From Streptomyces pristinaespiralis (lineage in GTDB: Bacteria > Actinomycetota > Actinomycetes > Streptomycetales > Streptomycetaceae): DNA of 64,000 nt. This document shows positions 1 to 9,143 of the stretch, piece after piece (the first letter of the stretch is position 1; every line of letters starts with the position of its first letter). The position numbers were made by a program, and so were the translations under genes. The notes beneath the pieces were generated by a model. It was not told the DNA's origin and made no database searches. It saw nothing but the letters and a program-made list of their open reading frames with translations. The stretch is from assembly GCF_001278075.1 (NCBI RefSeq), contig NZ_CP011340.1, positions 3,658,001-3,722,000 of the forward strand, read 5' to 3'.

Positions 1-905
1 CGGTCCGCCAGGGCGCCCGGCTGCGGCAGCCGCTGCGTCGGCACCCGCACAGGCCCGGCGTCCGCCGGCCCACGGCCCTCCATGGCGTCCGTCAGCATCC
101 GCTCCGCCTCCGCCGCCGAGGGGCGGTGCGACGGCTCCTTGCGCAGCAGCGCCATGATCACCGGCGCGAGCCGTCCCGCCCGCACCGGCGCCGGCGGTTC
201 CTCGTCGACCACGGCCTGCATGGTCGACAGGGGCGAGGACCGCCGGAACGGCGACCGTCCCTCCACCGCCGTGTACAGCGTCGCGCCCAGCGACCACAGG
301 TCGGAGGCAGGCCCCGGGTCGTGGCCGCGGACCCGCTCGGGCGCGAGGTAGTCGATCGAACCGACGATCTCGCCCGTCCTGGTGATCGTCGAGTCGCCCT
401 CGATGGCCGCGATGCCGAAGTCGGTGATCAGCGCCCGGCCGTCCTTGGCCAGCAGGACGTTGGCCGGCTTGATGTCCCGGTGGAGCACCCCGGCCGCGTG
501 CGCGGCGCCCAGCGCACTCAGGATGTGCAGCCCGATCCGGGCCGCCTCCGTCTCGTCGATCCGCCCCGGCTCCTTGACCGCGTCCGCGAGGGAGGGGCCG
601 TCGACGTACTGCATGACGATCCAGGGCCGCGCGTCGTGCTCGAGCACGTCGTGCACGGTGACGACACCGGGATGGCTGATGCGCGCGGCCGCGCGGGCCT
701 CTTTCTGGGTGCGGGCGTGCAGGACGGCCCGGTCGGCCTCCGACACATAGAGACCCGCCGTCAACTCCTTGACCGCCACCACCCGGTGGAGCACCTCGTC
801 ATGGGCGCGCCATACCTTGCCCATACCGCCACGGCCGATGGTCTCGCCCAGCCGGTAACGCCCGGCGAGCAACAGACCGTTGCCTGTGCTGTGAGTGTGT
901 TCCAC
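1..905 (-). CDS. Serine/threonine protein kinase, 3' end outside window
   Basis: This is the N-terminal 301 codons of a Hanks-type Ser/Thr protein kinase; the gene runs off the left edge. The GTG at 905 opens directly into the kinase domain. Visible in order are the glycine-rich loop (GRGGMG), the VAVKEL lysine, the catalytic loop HRDIKPANV, the DFG motif (positions 411-419), and the APE-like and DLWSLG segments. All catalytic residues are present, so it should phosphorylate Ser/Thr on partner proteins at the inner face of the membrane. What follows the kinase domain (usually a linker, a membrane segment and a sensor part) is not visible. It is followed upstream by two further kinase-type genes on the same strand, which suggests a kinase cluster made by duplication. 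The start has only a weak G-rich ribosome binding site, so it is the least certain point. Confidence 0.9.
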   Translation of the reverse strand, partial: MEHTHSTGNGLLLAGRYRLGETIGRGGMGKVWRAHDEVLHRVVAVKELTAGLYVSEADRAVLHARTQKEARAAARISHPGVVTVHDVLEHDARPWIVMQYVDGPSLADAVKEPGRIDETEAARIGLHILSALGAAHAAGVLHRDIKPANVLLAKDGRALITDFGIAAIEGDSTITRTGEIVGSIDYLAPERVRGHDPGPASDLWSLGATLYTAVEGRSPFRRSSPLSTMQAVVDEEPPAPVRAGRLAPVIMALLRKEPSHRPSAAEAERMLTDAMEGRGPADAGPVRVPTQRLPQPGALAD

Positions 906-1018
906 GTACCCCGCCCCGTTCCTTGGAATGACAGGTTACGGAGGGGATGTACGGCCACGGTACATCGGACGCCTCAAGTGACCGCACTGTGATGCGCGTT
1001 CCGTGCCCGCCCGCGCAC

Positions 1019-4000
1019 TCAGCGGGCGGACCGGTAACTCGCCGTGGCCTGCTCGAAGATCTCGGTCACTTTGTCACGCTGTGCTTCCGGTCCGATCACC
1101 TGGACGACGTGGTAGGTGCCGTCGACGGCGAGCGCGAGGTTACGCACGTACACCTCACGGCCGTTGCTGTCCTGCCAGGTGAACTGGCCCTCGGCCATGG
1201 ACCGTCCGCCGACGTCGATACGGCGCAGCCCGGTGGCGCTCGCCCAGGAGGAGTCCCGGAAGGGCTGGAGCTCCGGCTCCTTGTCCCGCTGATAGACCAG
1301 CGGGTCCTCGCCGTTCGTCTGCACGCTGTCCCGGCCGGGCACGACGATGAGCGTGAAATCCCCGCCGGTGTAGCGGACTTGCCCGGCGTCGTTGATCGGC
1401 CGGCGCTGCCACGTCCGGTCTACGGCGATCCGGAAGCCCTCCGGGTCGTCGCGGAGCACATAACCCTCGGGAAGTTCGCCGGCCGGGGCGGAGGTCTGCG
1501 GCTGCTGGGAACCGGGCGTGCCGGTGGGCGCGGGCTCCGGGTCGGTGCCCGTACCGGTACGGCCGGGGCTCGGATCCTGCTGCGACGGCTGTACGCCCGC
1601 CTCCCTGCCCTGCGGCGACTGCTGCCCGTCGCCCGCCTTCGGCATGAACAGCACCGCGTAGGCGATCGCGGCCACCAGGGCGAGCAGGATCAGCAGCAGA
1701 AGCGTGCGGCCGAGTGCACGCGGCTTACGGCCCGTGTCCTGGTAGGACCGCCGGTACGACGGCTCGTAGGAGCCCTCGTACGACTCCTCGTGGGCGCGCC
1801 TGGGCGGCGGGACCTGGGCGACGGGCCTGTCCCTGCGCCCGTCGACGCCCCCGGCCCTGTCCCTGCCTCCCGCGCCGTCCCTGCTTCTGGTCTTCTTGTG
1901 GCGGTGGCGGCCGTGCGCGTCCGAGCCGCCTCCCCGGCGCCTGCGGACGAGCTCGCCCCGGCGGCGGACGATCGGCAGCCGCGATCCGTCGACCGCGCCG
2001 GCCGGCAGCGGGACGACGTCCGTCCCCGCCTCGGGCTCGGGCGCCGAACGGACGAGGGAGCGCAGCCAGCCACGCAGCTCCTCGAAGTCGGGCCGCTCGG
2101 TGGGGTCCTGACGCAGCAGCGACTCGACGACCGGCCGCAGCGCGCCGCACTCCTCCGCGAAGGCGGGCGGCTCGGCGCACACGAGCTGGACGAGCTCGGC
2201 GGCGCTCTCCTCCGGATAGGGGGCATGTCCCTGGACGGCCCGGTAGAGCAGCGCCCCCAGGGCCCACAGGTCGGTCGCCGGGCCCACGGGCGCGGCCAGC
2301 TGCCAGTTCTCGTGGACAGGGCCGGCCTGCTCCGGCGCCCAGCGTTCCGTCACGGCGCCGACGACGGTGATCCGCGCCTGGCGTGCCCGCTCCGCGGCCA
2401 GCGGGGTCGCGGGACCGCGGTACGGGGCGGAGCCGCCGCCGGCGACGACCTCGTCCCAGCGGCCGGGGGCCGCCGCGCCGTCCGTGGCCGCGGGGCGGCG
2501 CTGCGCGTCGGCGCGCAACGCGTCACCACCACGGTGCCAACTGCCTCCGGACGTACTGTCCGTACGCGCCGCCGGAAGGGCGGGACGCTGTCCTCCGGCC
2601 GGCCGGCCGCCGGCTCCCGGACCGCTGTCGGCCCGTGCGACGGGCAGGGCCGGACGGGCGGGCGGAACGCCACGCCCGGGCTCGGCGCCCGCCCTGCGTA
2701 CGCCGTAGGGGTCGTCGCGGTACGGGTCGTGCGGGCGCGCACCCGGCAGCTCGGGTCGCCCGGCGATGCCCCGGGGGCCGCCGCCTCCGGCGGGCAGCGA
2801 ACCCATGCCCTCACGGCCGGCGAACGGAGCGTCGTGCCAGGTGCCGGTCAGCCGGACCCTCCCCGGGCCCTCCTGGGCCGGCCCCTCGCCGTCCCGGCCC
2901 CGGTCGTACCGGTCGTCGCCGTACCGGCCTTCCCCATGAAGGTCGTCGCCGTGACGGTCCCCGTGTCCAGCGCCGCCGGAGCCGTCCCGGTACCGGCCCT
3001 CGTCACGGTCCGTGTCGCCGTACGCGTCTTCGTACCGGTCGGCGCCGTAGCGGCCGCCGTCACGGTCCGTCCCGTACCCCTCTTCGTACCGCTGCGCCCC
3101 GTACCGGTCTTCGTACCGGTCCCCGTCATAGCGGTCCTCGTGCCGCTCCCCGCGGCCGTGGGTCTCCGTGTCGCGCGGCGGGCCGAGCAGGTCGAGACCC
3201 ACGTCCTCGAAGTCCGCGTCGTCGTCCTCGTCACGGACGGCGCCGAGGCCGAGCAGACCCCGGCGCCCCTCGTCGGGGCGGCGGGCCCACCAGTCCGGGT
3301 CCAGGCCGTCCTGCTCCAGGCGGTCACGGCCGTCGGTGTTCTCGTCCTGGCGCCGGTTCTCGCCCGTCCGCGCTCCGGCGCGGGCACCTGCGCGGTAGGC
3401 CGCGATCGCCCCGGCACGGGCGGCGCGCACGTCCGGCACACCGGTGGACGGGCCGCTCTGCTGCGGCAGGACAGGGCGGCCCGGCGCGGCCTCGACCTCG
3501 TGTCCCCGGGCCGACGCGTCCCGGTCGCCGGGCCCGGCGAGCGGCCCCGGCACGTCGTCCGGCTCTGCGTCGTCAGCTGTGTCGGGCTCCGGCTCCGGTA
3601 CCGGTGCGTAGCCGCACAGCGCCTCCTCCGCCGCGCCGGACGCCAGTCCGGTGAGGACGACGCGCCCGTCCTCGCAGACGAGCACCGTGCGCACCGTGAT
3701 GTTCCGGTGCGTCCAGCCGTGGGCGTGCAGGACACGCAGGGCGGTGAGGACGTCGGAGGCGATCTCGGCCGCCCGGTACGGCGTGAGCGGTTTCTCCGCG
3801 AGCAGCGCCGCCAGCGGCCGGGCCGCCACGCGTTCGCTCACTATCCACAGCGAGCCGTCCTCGGCGAAGACGTCGAAGACCTGGTCCAGCCGGGGGTGGT
3901 CGGGAATCTGCGCGGCCGCCTGGGCCGCCTCGACCGCCCGCCGGACCGCTGGGTCCGCGGGGCGCCGTGTCGTCCCGCCGCTCCTGCCGCCCTGGGTACG

Positions 4001-4201
4001 CCGCGGCACCGCCGCGCCGGCGAGGCCGTCCGCGTCGAGCACCTCGGCGTCGACGATCTCGGGCAACGGCACCTGCCGCACGAGGACTTCATGGCCGCTG
4101 TAGGTGTCGAACGCGCGCGTCTCCGCGAATTCGTACTCGTCGGACGGCGGCAACGGCAGGCGGTAGCGGTCGGCGAGCACCCTTCCCGCATAGTCGTCCA
4201 C
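1019..4201 (-). CDS. Membrane-anchored pseudokinase with large disordered insert
   Basis: The protein has about 1060 residues if it starts at the GTG at 4201, which has GGGGAGG four bases upstream; a longer start at 4261 is less likely. The N-terminal half has a protein-kinase fold signature, but key residues are changed. The glycine loop is absent, the VAVK lysine position reads VLVRQ, the catalytic loop is HRNITV (about residues 165-170) instead of HRDIKP, and DFG is TGL. A low-complexity insert of several hundred residues, rich in GRYGxDRYED-like units, separates it from a conserved C-lobe (DLWALGALLYRA). A single membrane helix near residue 840 follows, then a roughly 200-residue extracellular domain resembling that of the neighbouring kinase. 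It probably works as a scaffold or regulator rather than an enzyme; that is inference. Confidence 0.85.
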   Translation of the reverse strand: MDDYAGRVLADRYRLPLPPSDEYEFAETRAFDTYSGHEVLVRQVPLPEIVDAEVLDADGLAGAAVPRRTQGGRSGGTTRRPADPAVRRAVEAAQAAAQIPDHPRLDQVFDVFAEDGSLWIVSERVAARPLAALLAEKPLTPYRAAEIASDVLTALRVLHAHGWTHRNITVRTVLVCEDGRVVLTGLASGAAEEALCGYAPVPEPEPDTADDAEPDDVPGPLAGPGDRDASARGHEVEAAPGRPVLPQQSGPSTGVPDVRAARAGAIAAYRAGARAGARTGENRRQDENTDGRDRLEQDGLDPDWWARRPDEGRRGLLGLGAVRDEDDDADFEDVGLDLLGPPRDTETHGRGERHEDRYDGDRYEDRYGAQRYEEGYGTDRDGGRYGADRYEDAYGDTDRDEGRYRDGSGGAGHGDRHGDDLHGEGRYGDDRYDRGRDGEGPAQEGPGRVRLTGTWHDAPFAGREGMGSLPAGGGGPRGIAGRPELPGARPHDPYRDDPYGVRRAGAEPGRGVPPARPALPVARADSGPGAGGRPAGGQRPALPAARTDSTSGGSWHRGGDALRADAQRRPAATDGAAAPGRWDEVVAGGGSAPYRGPATPLAAERARQARITVVGAVTERWAPEQAGPVHENWQLAAPVGPATDLWALGALLYRAVQGHAPYPEESAAELVQLVCAEPPAFAEECGALRPVVESLLRQDPTERPDFEELRGWLRSLVRSAPEPEAGTDVVPLPAGAVDGSRLPIVRRRGELVRRRRGGGSDAHGRHRHKKTRSRDGAGGRDRAGGVDGRRDRPVAQVPPPRRAHEESYEGSYEPSYRRSYQDTGRKPRALGRTLLLLILLALVAAIAYAVLFMPKAGDGQQSPQGREAGVQPSQQDPSPGRTGTGTDPEPAPTGTPGSQQPQTSAPAGELPEGYVLRDDPEGFRIAVDRTWQRRPINDAGQVRYTGGDFTLIVVPGRDSVQTNGEDPLVYQRDKEPELQPFRDSSWASATGLRRIDVGGRSMAEGQFTWQDSNGREVYVRNLALAVDGTYHVVQVIGPEAQRDKVTEIFEQATASYRSAR

Positions 4202-4328
4202 GACGCCTCCCCGAGCGCGCTGTCCCCCGGCCGGTACAGAAACAACGCAAGAAGCCGTCAAATCCGGTCGCTCACCGGCCTCTTGTCGCTGCGTACCGTC
4301 CGCGGGTTCTCACGATACGTGTCCTGGG

Positions 4329-6863
4329 TCAGTCCTTGGGGCTGAACGTGGCGAACGCCGTCCTGCGCAGGGTCTCGCACTCCTCGCTGCGCCACTCGCT
4401 CGCCTTGCACGTGATCATGATCGAGTAGCCGCGCCTGGCGTCCACCTTGAAGCCCCTGTTCAGGATACGTACCCGCTGGCCGTTCTCGTTGCGCTCGAAC
4501 TGCCAGTCCGCCACGGTCGGATAGCCCTTGTACTCGACCGTCCCTATCCCGAGGTGCTTGTAGCCGTTGCTCGTCGCGCTCACGCCGGCGACCGCCGCGG
4601 CCCACGCGGCCGCAGCGTCGTCCTTGGGGCTGTTGTTGAAGTCGACCTGGACACGCGGGACTCCGCCGTCGACGCTGAACTTCCCGCCCGAGTTCTGGCC
4701 GGCGACGCCCGTGAGCTTGAAGTTCGCGGGCATGGCCATGGTGAAGTGCCAGCGGTCGTTGGAGACCATCACGTACCCGGCCGGCAGCGTGTCGCCGCCC
4801 GCGGAGGCGTCGTCCTTGGGGTCGCCCGACGGCTGACCGTCCGGGCTGCCGGTGCCGCCCTGTCCGCCGTCCTCTTCTTCCTTGCCGTCGTCCTTGCCGG
4901 TGCCCTCACCGCTGTCGGGGCTCGCGTCGCTGCCCGTACCTCCGGCTGCCTTGTCCTCTCCGGCACCGGCCGTGGAGCCGGCCGAGGCGGCGGTCTCGTC
5001 CTTGCCCTTGGTCCGGTTCACGGGATCGTCGTCATCGAGGGCGAAGACCAGCACCGTGGACAGCACGGCGAGCAGGGCCACGGCCGCGATGATCACCAGC
5101 GTGCGGCGGGGCACCACGTCGGTGAGCGGTGCGCGCACCGGTGCGGCCCGCCGGGCGGCCCCGCCCGGCGCGGGCTTCGGCTTCGACTCCGCCTTCACGG
5201 CGGCGGCCGCGTTGCGCACGGAACGCAGCGCGCCGCGGACCCGGTCGGCGGCGGGGTCCTTCGGACCGGCCGGCGGGACGGGCGGCACGGACGGCAGCCT
5301 GATGGCCCGGGTCGCCTCGGGCGACGGCTCGGGCTCCGGGGGGAGCACCGGCGCCTCCGGCGCGTTCACCACCTGGGTGAGCAGGGCTCGGGCGCCGGCG
5401 TCGTCCAGCCGCTGGGCGGGGTCCTTGGCGAGCAGGCCGTAGATGACCTCCTCCAGCGGACCCGCGTTCTTCGGCGGGTCGAGCGGCTCGGTCATCACGG
5501 CGGTCAGCGTCGCGATCGCCGAACCCTTGTCGTAGGGCGGGCAGCCCTCGACGCTCGCGTACAGCAGGCCGCCGAGCGACCAGAGGTCGGCCGCCGGACC
5601 GGGCTTGTGTCCGCGGGCGCGCTCGGGCGAGATGTACGACGGGGCGCCGACCAGCATGCCGGTCGAGGTGATCGACGGGTCGCCCTCGACCTGCGCGATG
5701 CCGAAGTCGGTGAGCACGACACGGCCGTCACGGCCGATGAGCACGTTGGACGGCTTCACGTCACGGTGCAGGATGCCCTCGCGGTGCGCGGAGCGCAGCA
5801 CGTCGAGGATCGCCAGACCGACCTCGGCCGCCCGGCGGGGCGTGAGGACGCCGTCCTCCCGGACGACCTCGGCCAGGGACTTGCCCTCGACGAGCTCCAT
5901 GACGATCCACGGGCGGTCGTCCTCGTCGACGACGTCGTAGACGGTCACGGCACTGTTGTTGCGGATACGGGCGATCGCCTTGGCCTCGCGCAAGGTGCGC
6001 GTGATGAGCCGGCGCTTCTCGTCGTCGTCGATGCTGTTGGGGAAGCGCAGTTCCTTGACGGCGACGGTACGGCCGAGGGTCTCGTCGACCGCCCGCCAGA
6101 CCGTGCCCATGCCGCCGCGTCCGAGGACGCCGCCGAGACGGTAACGCCCGGCGAGCAGGCGGCCTTCGGAACCGGTGGCGCCGCGCCCCTTGGAGACCGG
6201 CGCGGCCGCGCCGCCCCCGGCACGGCCGGTCCGGTCCGCCGGGGCGGCCTTCGCCGCAGCGGCCTGCGAGCCCGCGCCCCGGCCGCCGTCGGCAGGCGAC
6301 GCGCCGGACTTGGCGGCGCTCACACCGCCGGACGCCGCCTCCGCGGCCGGCGCGCCCGCCGGTTCCGCGGGCCGCGTCCCGGCCTTGGTGACGGACAGTG
6401 GCTTCGCGTCCTTGGGGGCGGCGGGCTTCGTCTCCGCGGAGGGACCGCTCCGAGCCGGGCCCTGAGCCGTGTCCCGCGGGTCCTTCCGCATGTCGTCCTG
6501 AGCAGTCGTCACGGCCCCGCCCCCGGTGCCGTGACCGGGCTTTCGGGCTTCTGCCGCCTCGGCCGCTGCACCGTCCGCGACCGCGTCGGCCGGTTCGGCC
6601 GCGCCGGCCTTGACGTCACCGTCGTCGCTCTTGTCCGCAGGGGCCGCGTCCTTGACCTCCGAGGGCGCGTCCTTGATCTCAGGGACCGCGTCCTCGGCCT
6701 CCGGACGGGCGTCCGCTTCGGCGGCTTTCGGGTCCGCCGCGCCGGCGGCAGAACCTTCGTCCAAACCGGCGGAGCCGATCCCCGCGCCCGCGGCAGAGTC
6801 CGCATCCTCGCCGGCGAAGCCGGCCCCCCGCTGGGGCTTCCGCGACTGCTCAGCCTCCGACAT
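4329..6863 (-). CDS. Transmembrane serine/threonine protein kinase
   Basis: The protein has 844 residues from the ATG at 6863, preceded by AGAGGGGACGC; a longer open frame to 7058 lacks a good ribosome site. Residues 1-235 are a disordered Ala/Lys/Asp/Pro-rich region. The kinase domain (about 238-500) is complete: GRGGMG loop, catalytic Lys270, HRDVKPSNV with Asp368, DFG at 386-388 and DLWSLG. A second low-complexity linker follows, then one membrane helix, an acidic stretch (DDDD), and a Gly/Asp/Lys-rich outer segment that ends in a roughly 150-residue extracellular domain with two Cys near its end. It should sense something outside the cell and phosphorylate cytoplasmic targets. It lies upstream of the pseudokinase on the same strand, and the two extracellular domains look related. 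Confidence 0.92.
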   Translation of the reverse strand: MSEAEQSRKPQRGAGFAGEDADSAAGAGIGSAGLDEGSAAGAADPKAAEADARPEAEDAVPEIKDAPSEVKDAAPADKSDDGDVKAGAAEPADAVADGAAAEAAEARKPGHGTGGGAVTTAQDDMRKDPRDTAQGPARSGPSAETKPAAPKDAKPLSVTKAGTRPAEPAGAPAAEAASGGVSAAKSGASPADGGRGAGSQAAAAKAAPADRTGRAGGGAAAPVSKGRGATGSEGRLLAGRYRLGGVLGRGGMGTVWRAVDETLGRTVAVKELRFPNSIDDDEKRRLITRTLREAKAIARIRNNSAVTVYDVVDEDDRPWIVMELVEGKSLAEVVREDGVLTPRRAAEVGLAILDVLRSAHREGILHRDVKPSNVLIGRDGRVVLTDFGIAQVEGDPSITSTGMLVGAPSYISPERARGHKPGPAADLWSLGGLLYASVEGCPPYDKGSAIATLTAVMTEPLDPPKNAGPLEEVIYGLLAKDPAQRLDDAGARALLTQVVNAPEAPVLPPEPEPSPEATRAIRLPSVPPVPPAGPKDPAADRVRGALRSVRNAAAAVKAESKPKPAPGGAARRAAPVRAPLTDVVPRRTLVIIAAVALLAVLSTVLVFALDDDDPVNRTKGKDETAASAGSTAGAGEDKAAGGTGSDASPDSGEGTGKDDGKEEEDGGQGGTGSPDGQPSGDPKDDASAGGDTLPAGYVMVSNDRWHFTMAMPANFKLTGVAGQNSGGKFSVDGGVPRVQVDFNNSPKDDAAAAWAAAVAGVSATSNGYKHLGIGTVEYKGYPTVADWQFERNENGQRVRILNRGFKVDARRGYSIMITCKASEWRSEECETLRRTAFATFSPKD

Positions 6864-7163
6864 GCGTCCCCTCTGCGATCCCTGATCTTCGCCCGCGCCT
6901 GCCGCTGTCCGCGCGATGCGGTAACCCGCCCTGGCAGAGCGCCCATTGTCCCTCACCCCAGGACCGGTACGTCGTCCGGGTCCACTCTGCGGCGTGCCGG
7001 GCGCACCCGAATACGCCACCCACCATGCCATCACATGCGGTGAAGCCCACCCCCGCACTGGTGGGGAGCGTGTCCGGACTCCGTCACCGGCCCTGCGGGG
7101 GGCCGGTTTCCCTGGGGGCGACGGGCAGTCAGGGAGCGTCGTGAGGGGACCCGGCCGCCCGGA
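6864..7163. other. Non-coding gap between glpD and the kinase gene
   Basis: About 300 bases lie between the end of glpD and the start of the kinase gene on the same strand. The part near 7086-7107 holds a hairpin that probably ends glpD transcription. The rest should contain the kinase promoter and leader, but I could not pick out a convincing -35/-10 pair. Confidence 0.5.
7086..7107 (-). terminator. Probable glpD terminator hairpin
   Basis: An 8-bp perfect stem (ACCGGCCC with GGGCCGGT) and 6-base loop lie about 57 bases past the glpD stop codon. There is no U tract, as is usual in this kind of genome. Confidence 0.5.
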
Positions 7164-8870
7164 TCAGAGCGGCACGATCTCCGGCGCGCCCAGCCGCGCC
7201 GCGTCCGCGGTCTGGTCGTCGGGCTGCCGCTGCGACTCCCGTTCCGCCTCGACCCTCTTCTCGTAGTGCTCGATCTCCTTCTCGATCTGCGCCTTCTCCC
7301 AGCCCAGTACCGGGGCCATCAGCTCGGCGCACTCGCGTGCGCTGCGCGTCCCCCGGTCGAAGGTCTCGATGGAGATGCGGGTGCGGCGGGTCAGCACGTC
7401 GTCGAGGTGGCGGGCGCCCTCGTGCGACGCGGCATAGACGATCTCGGCCCGCAGATAGTCGTCCGCGCCACTCAGCGGTTCACCGAGTGTCTGGTCCTCC
7501 GCGACAAGGGCGAGCAACTCCTCCGCCAGGGCGCCGTAGCGGTTCAACAGGTGCTCGATGCGCACTACATGAAGGCCCGTCCGCGCGGCGATCCTCGCCC
7601 TGGCGTTCCACAGGGCGCGGTACCCCTCGGCGCCGAGCAGCGGCGTGTCCTCCGTGACGCACGCGGCCACCCGCTGGTCGAGGCCGTGCACCGCCGCGTC
7701 CACCGCGTCCTTGGCCATCACCCGGTACGTCGTGTACTTGCCGCCGGCCACGACGACGAGCCCCGGCACCGGATGCGCCACGGTGTGCTCGCGCGACAGC
7801 TTGCTGGTGGCGTCCGACTCGCCGGCGAGCAGCGGGCGCAGCCCGGCGTAGACCCCCTCCACGTCGTCCCGGGTGAGCGGCACGGCGAGCACCGAGTTGA
7901 CGTGCTCCAGCAGGTAGTCGATGTCGGCGCTGGAGGCGGCGGGGTGCGCCTTGTCGAGGTCCCAGCCGGTGTCCGTGGTACCGACGATCCAGTGCCGTCC
8001 CCAGGGGATGACGAACAGCACGGACTTCTCGGTCCGCAGGATCAGCCCCGTCGTGGAGTGGATGCGGTCCTTCGGCACCACGAGGTGGATGCCCTTGGAG
8101 GCGCGCACATGGAACTGTCCGCGTTCCCCGATCAGCGCCTGCGTGTCGTCCGTCCACACACCGGTGGCGTTGACGACCTGGCGGGCCCGGATCTCGTACT
8201 CTCCGCCCGCCTCCACGTCGAGCACCCGCGCCCCGACGACCCGCTCGCCCTCCCGCAGGAAGCCGACCACCCGTGCCCGGCTGGCGACTTGGGCGCCGTA
8301 GCTCGCGGCGGTCCGCACCAGTGTCGTCACGAAGCGGGCGTCGTCCATCTGGGCGTCGTAGTACTGCAGGGCGCCGACGAGGGCGTCCTTCTTCAGCGCG
8401 GGGGCGACCCGCAGGGCCCGCCGGCGGGAGAGGTGCCGGTGCACGGGCAGACCCCGCCCGTGTCCCGAGGAGACCGACATCGCGTCGTACAACGCGACAC
8501 CGGAGCCCGCGTACAGCCGCTCCCAGCCCTTGTGCTGGAGCGGATAGAGGAACGGCACCGGCTTGACCAGGTGCGGGGCGAGCCGTTCGAGCAGCAGCCC
8601 TCGCTCCTTGAGCGCCTCCCTCACCAGGGCGAAGTCGAGCATTTCCAGATAGCGCAGTCCGCCGTGGATCAGCTTGCTCGACCGGCTCGAGGTGCCCGAC
8701 GCCCAGTCGCGCGCCTCCACCAGCCCGGTCGACAGTCCTCGTGTCGCGGCGTCGAGCGCGGTGCCCGCTCCGACCACGCCGGCGCCCACCACCAGCACGT
8801 CCAGTTCGCGCTCGGCCATCCCGGCGAGCGCTTCCGCGCGCTCCGCGGGTCCCAGTGTCGCTGTCCTCAC
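7164..8870 (-). CDS. glpD: FAD-dependent glycerol-3-phosphate dehydrogenase
   Basis: The enzyme oxidises sn-glycerol-3-phosphate to dihydroxyacetone phosphate and passes electrons to the quinone pool, allowing growth on glycerol and lipid-derived glycerol phosphate. The 568-residue length fits the family. The N-terminus has the FAD-binding motif VVGAGVVGAG, followed by SSRSSKLIHGGLRYLE, typical of GlpD. The C-terminal helical domain common to this family is also present. I chose the GTG at 8870 because GGGAGG sits six bases before it; the open frame extends to 9032 without a better site. It is divergent from the dehydrogenase-like gene at 9144. Repeated TGTGAG elements in the shared upstream region may be operators, which is speculative. 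Confidence 0.93.
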   Translation of the reverse strand: MRTATLGPAERAEALAGMAERELDVLVVGAGVVGAGTALDAATRGLSTGLVEARDWASGTSSRSSKLIHGGLRYLEMLDFALVREALKERGLLLERLAPHLVKPVPFLYPLQHKGWERLYAGSGVALYDAMSVSSGHGRGLPVHRHLSRRRALRVAPALKKDALVGALQYYDAQMDDARFVTTLVRTAASYGAQVASRARVVGFLREGERVVGARVLDVEAGGEYEIRARQVVNATGVWTDDTQALIGERGQFHVRASKGIHLVVPKDRIHSTTGLILRTEKSVLFVIPWGRHWIVGTTDTGWDLDKAHPAASSADIDYLLEHVNSVLAVPLTRDDVEGVYAGLRPLLAGESDATSKLSREHTVAHPVPGLVVVAGGKYTTYRVMAKDAVDAAVHGLDQRVAACVTEDTPLLGAEGYRALWNARARIAARTGLHVVRIEHLLNRYGALAEELLALVAEDQTLGEPLSGADDYLRAEIVYAASHEGARHLDDVLTRRTRISIETFDRGTRSARECAELMAPVLGWEKAQIEKEIEHYEKRVEAERESQRQPDDQTADAARLGAPEIVPL

Positions 8871-8910
8871 TGTTGCCTCCCGTCGCCCCCGTGTATTTCC
8901 TGCGGTCGGT

Positions 8911-8960
8911 CTCACAACGTGTCGAACCCGCAATGCCGGACTCACAAAGTCGGACTCACA
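8911..8960 (-). promoter_or_regulatory. Repeated TGTGAG elements upstream of glpD
   Basis: Read on the minus strand, TGTGAG occurs at 8955-8960, 8941-8946 and 8911-8916. The first two are followed by TCCG. The elements lie 40-90 bases before the glpD start, where operators are common. No regulator is assigned. Confidence 0.3.
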
Positions 8961-9143
8961 CCGTCGATTCTGTCCGCACTCGCCGACTTCAGCCACCGCC
9001 TGTGGATAACACTCGGTCGACCAACATCCCACAATCCGGCATAACGGTCATATTTACGCCTAGTCTGACATTGCGCCTGCCCGTTCTGCCCACAGGGCTT
9101 GCGCTCACTGTCCCCTTCGGCTACGGGAAGGACGGCCAAAGCC

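Noticed and set aside
947..4345. 1132-codon open frame on the plus strand
   Set aside because: It lies opposite the pseudokinase gene. Its Arg/Val/Gly-rich composition and lack of any domain are typical of antisense frames in GC-rich DNA.
4554..7043. 829-codon plus-strand frame
   Set aside because: It is the shadow of the transmembrane kinase gene, which has complete catalytic motifs on the other strand.
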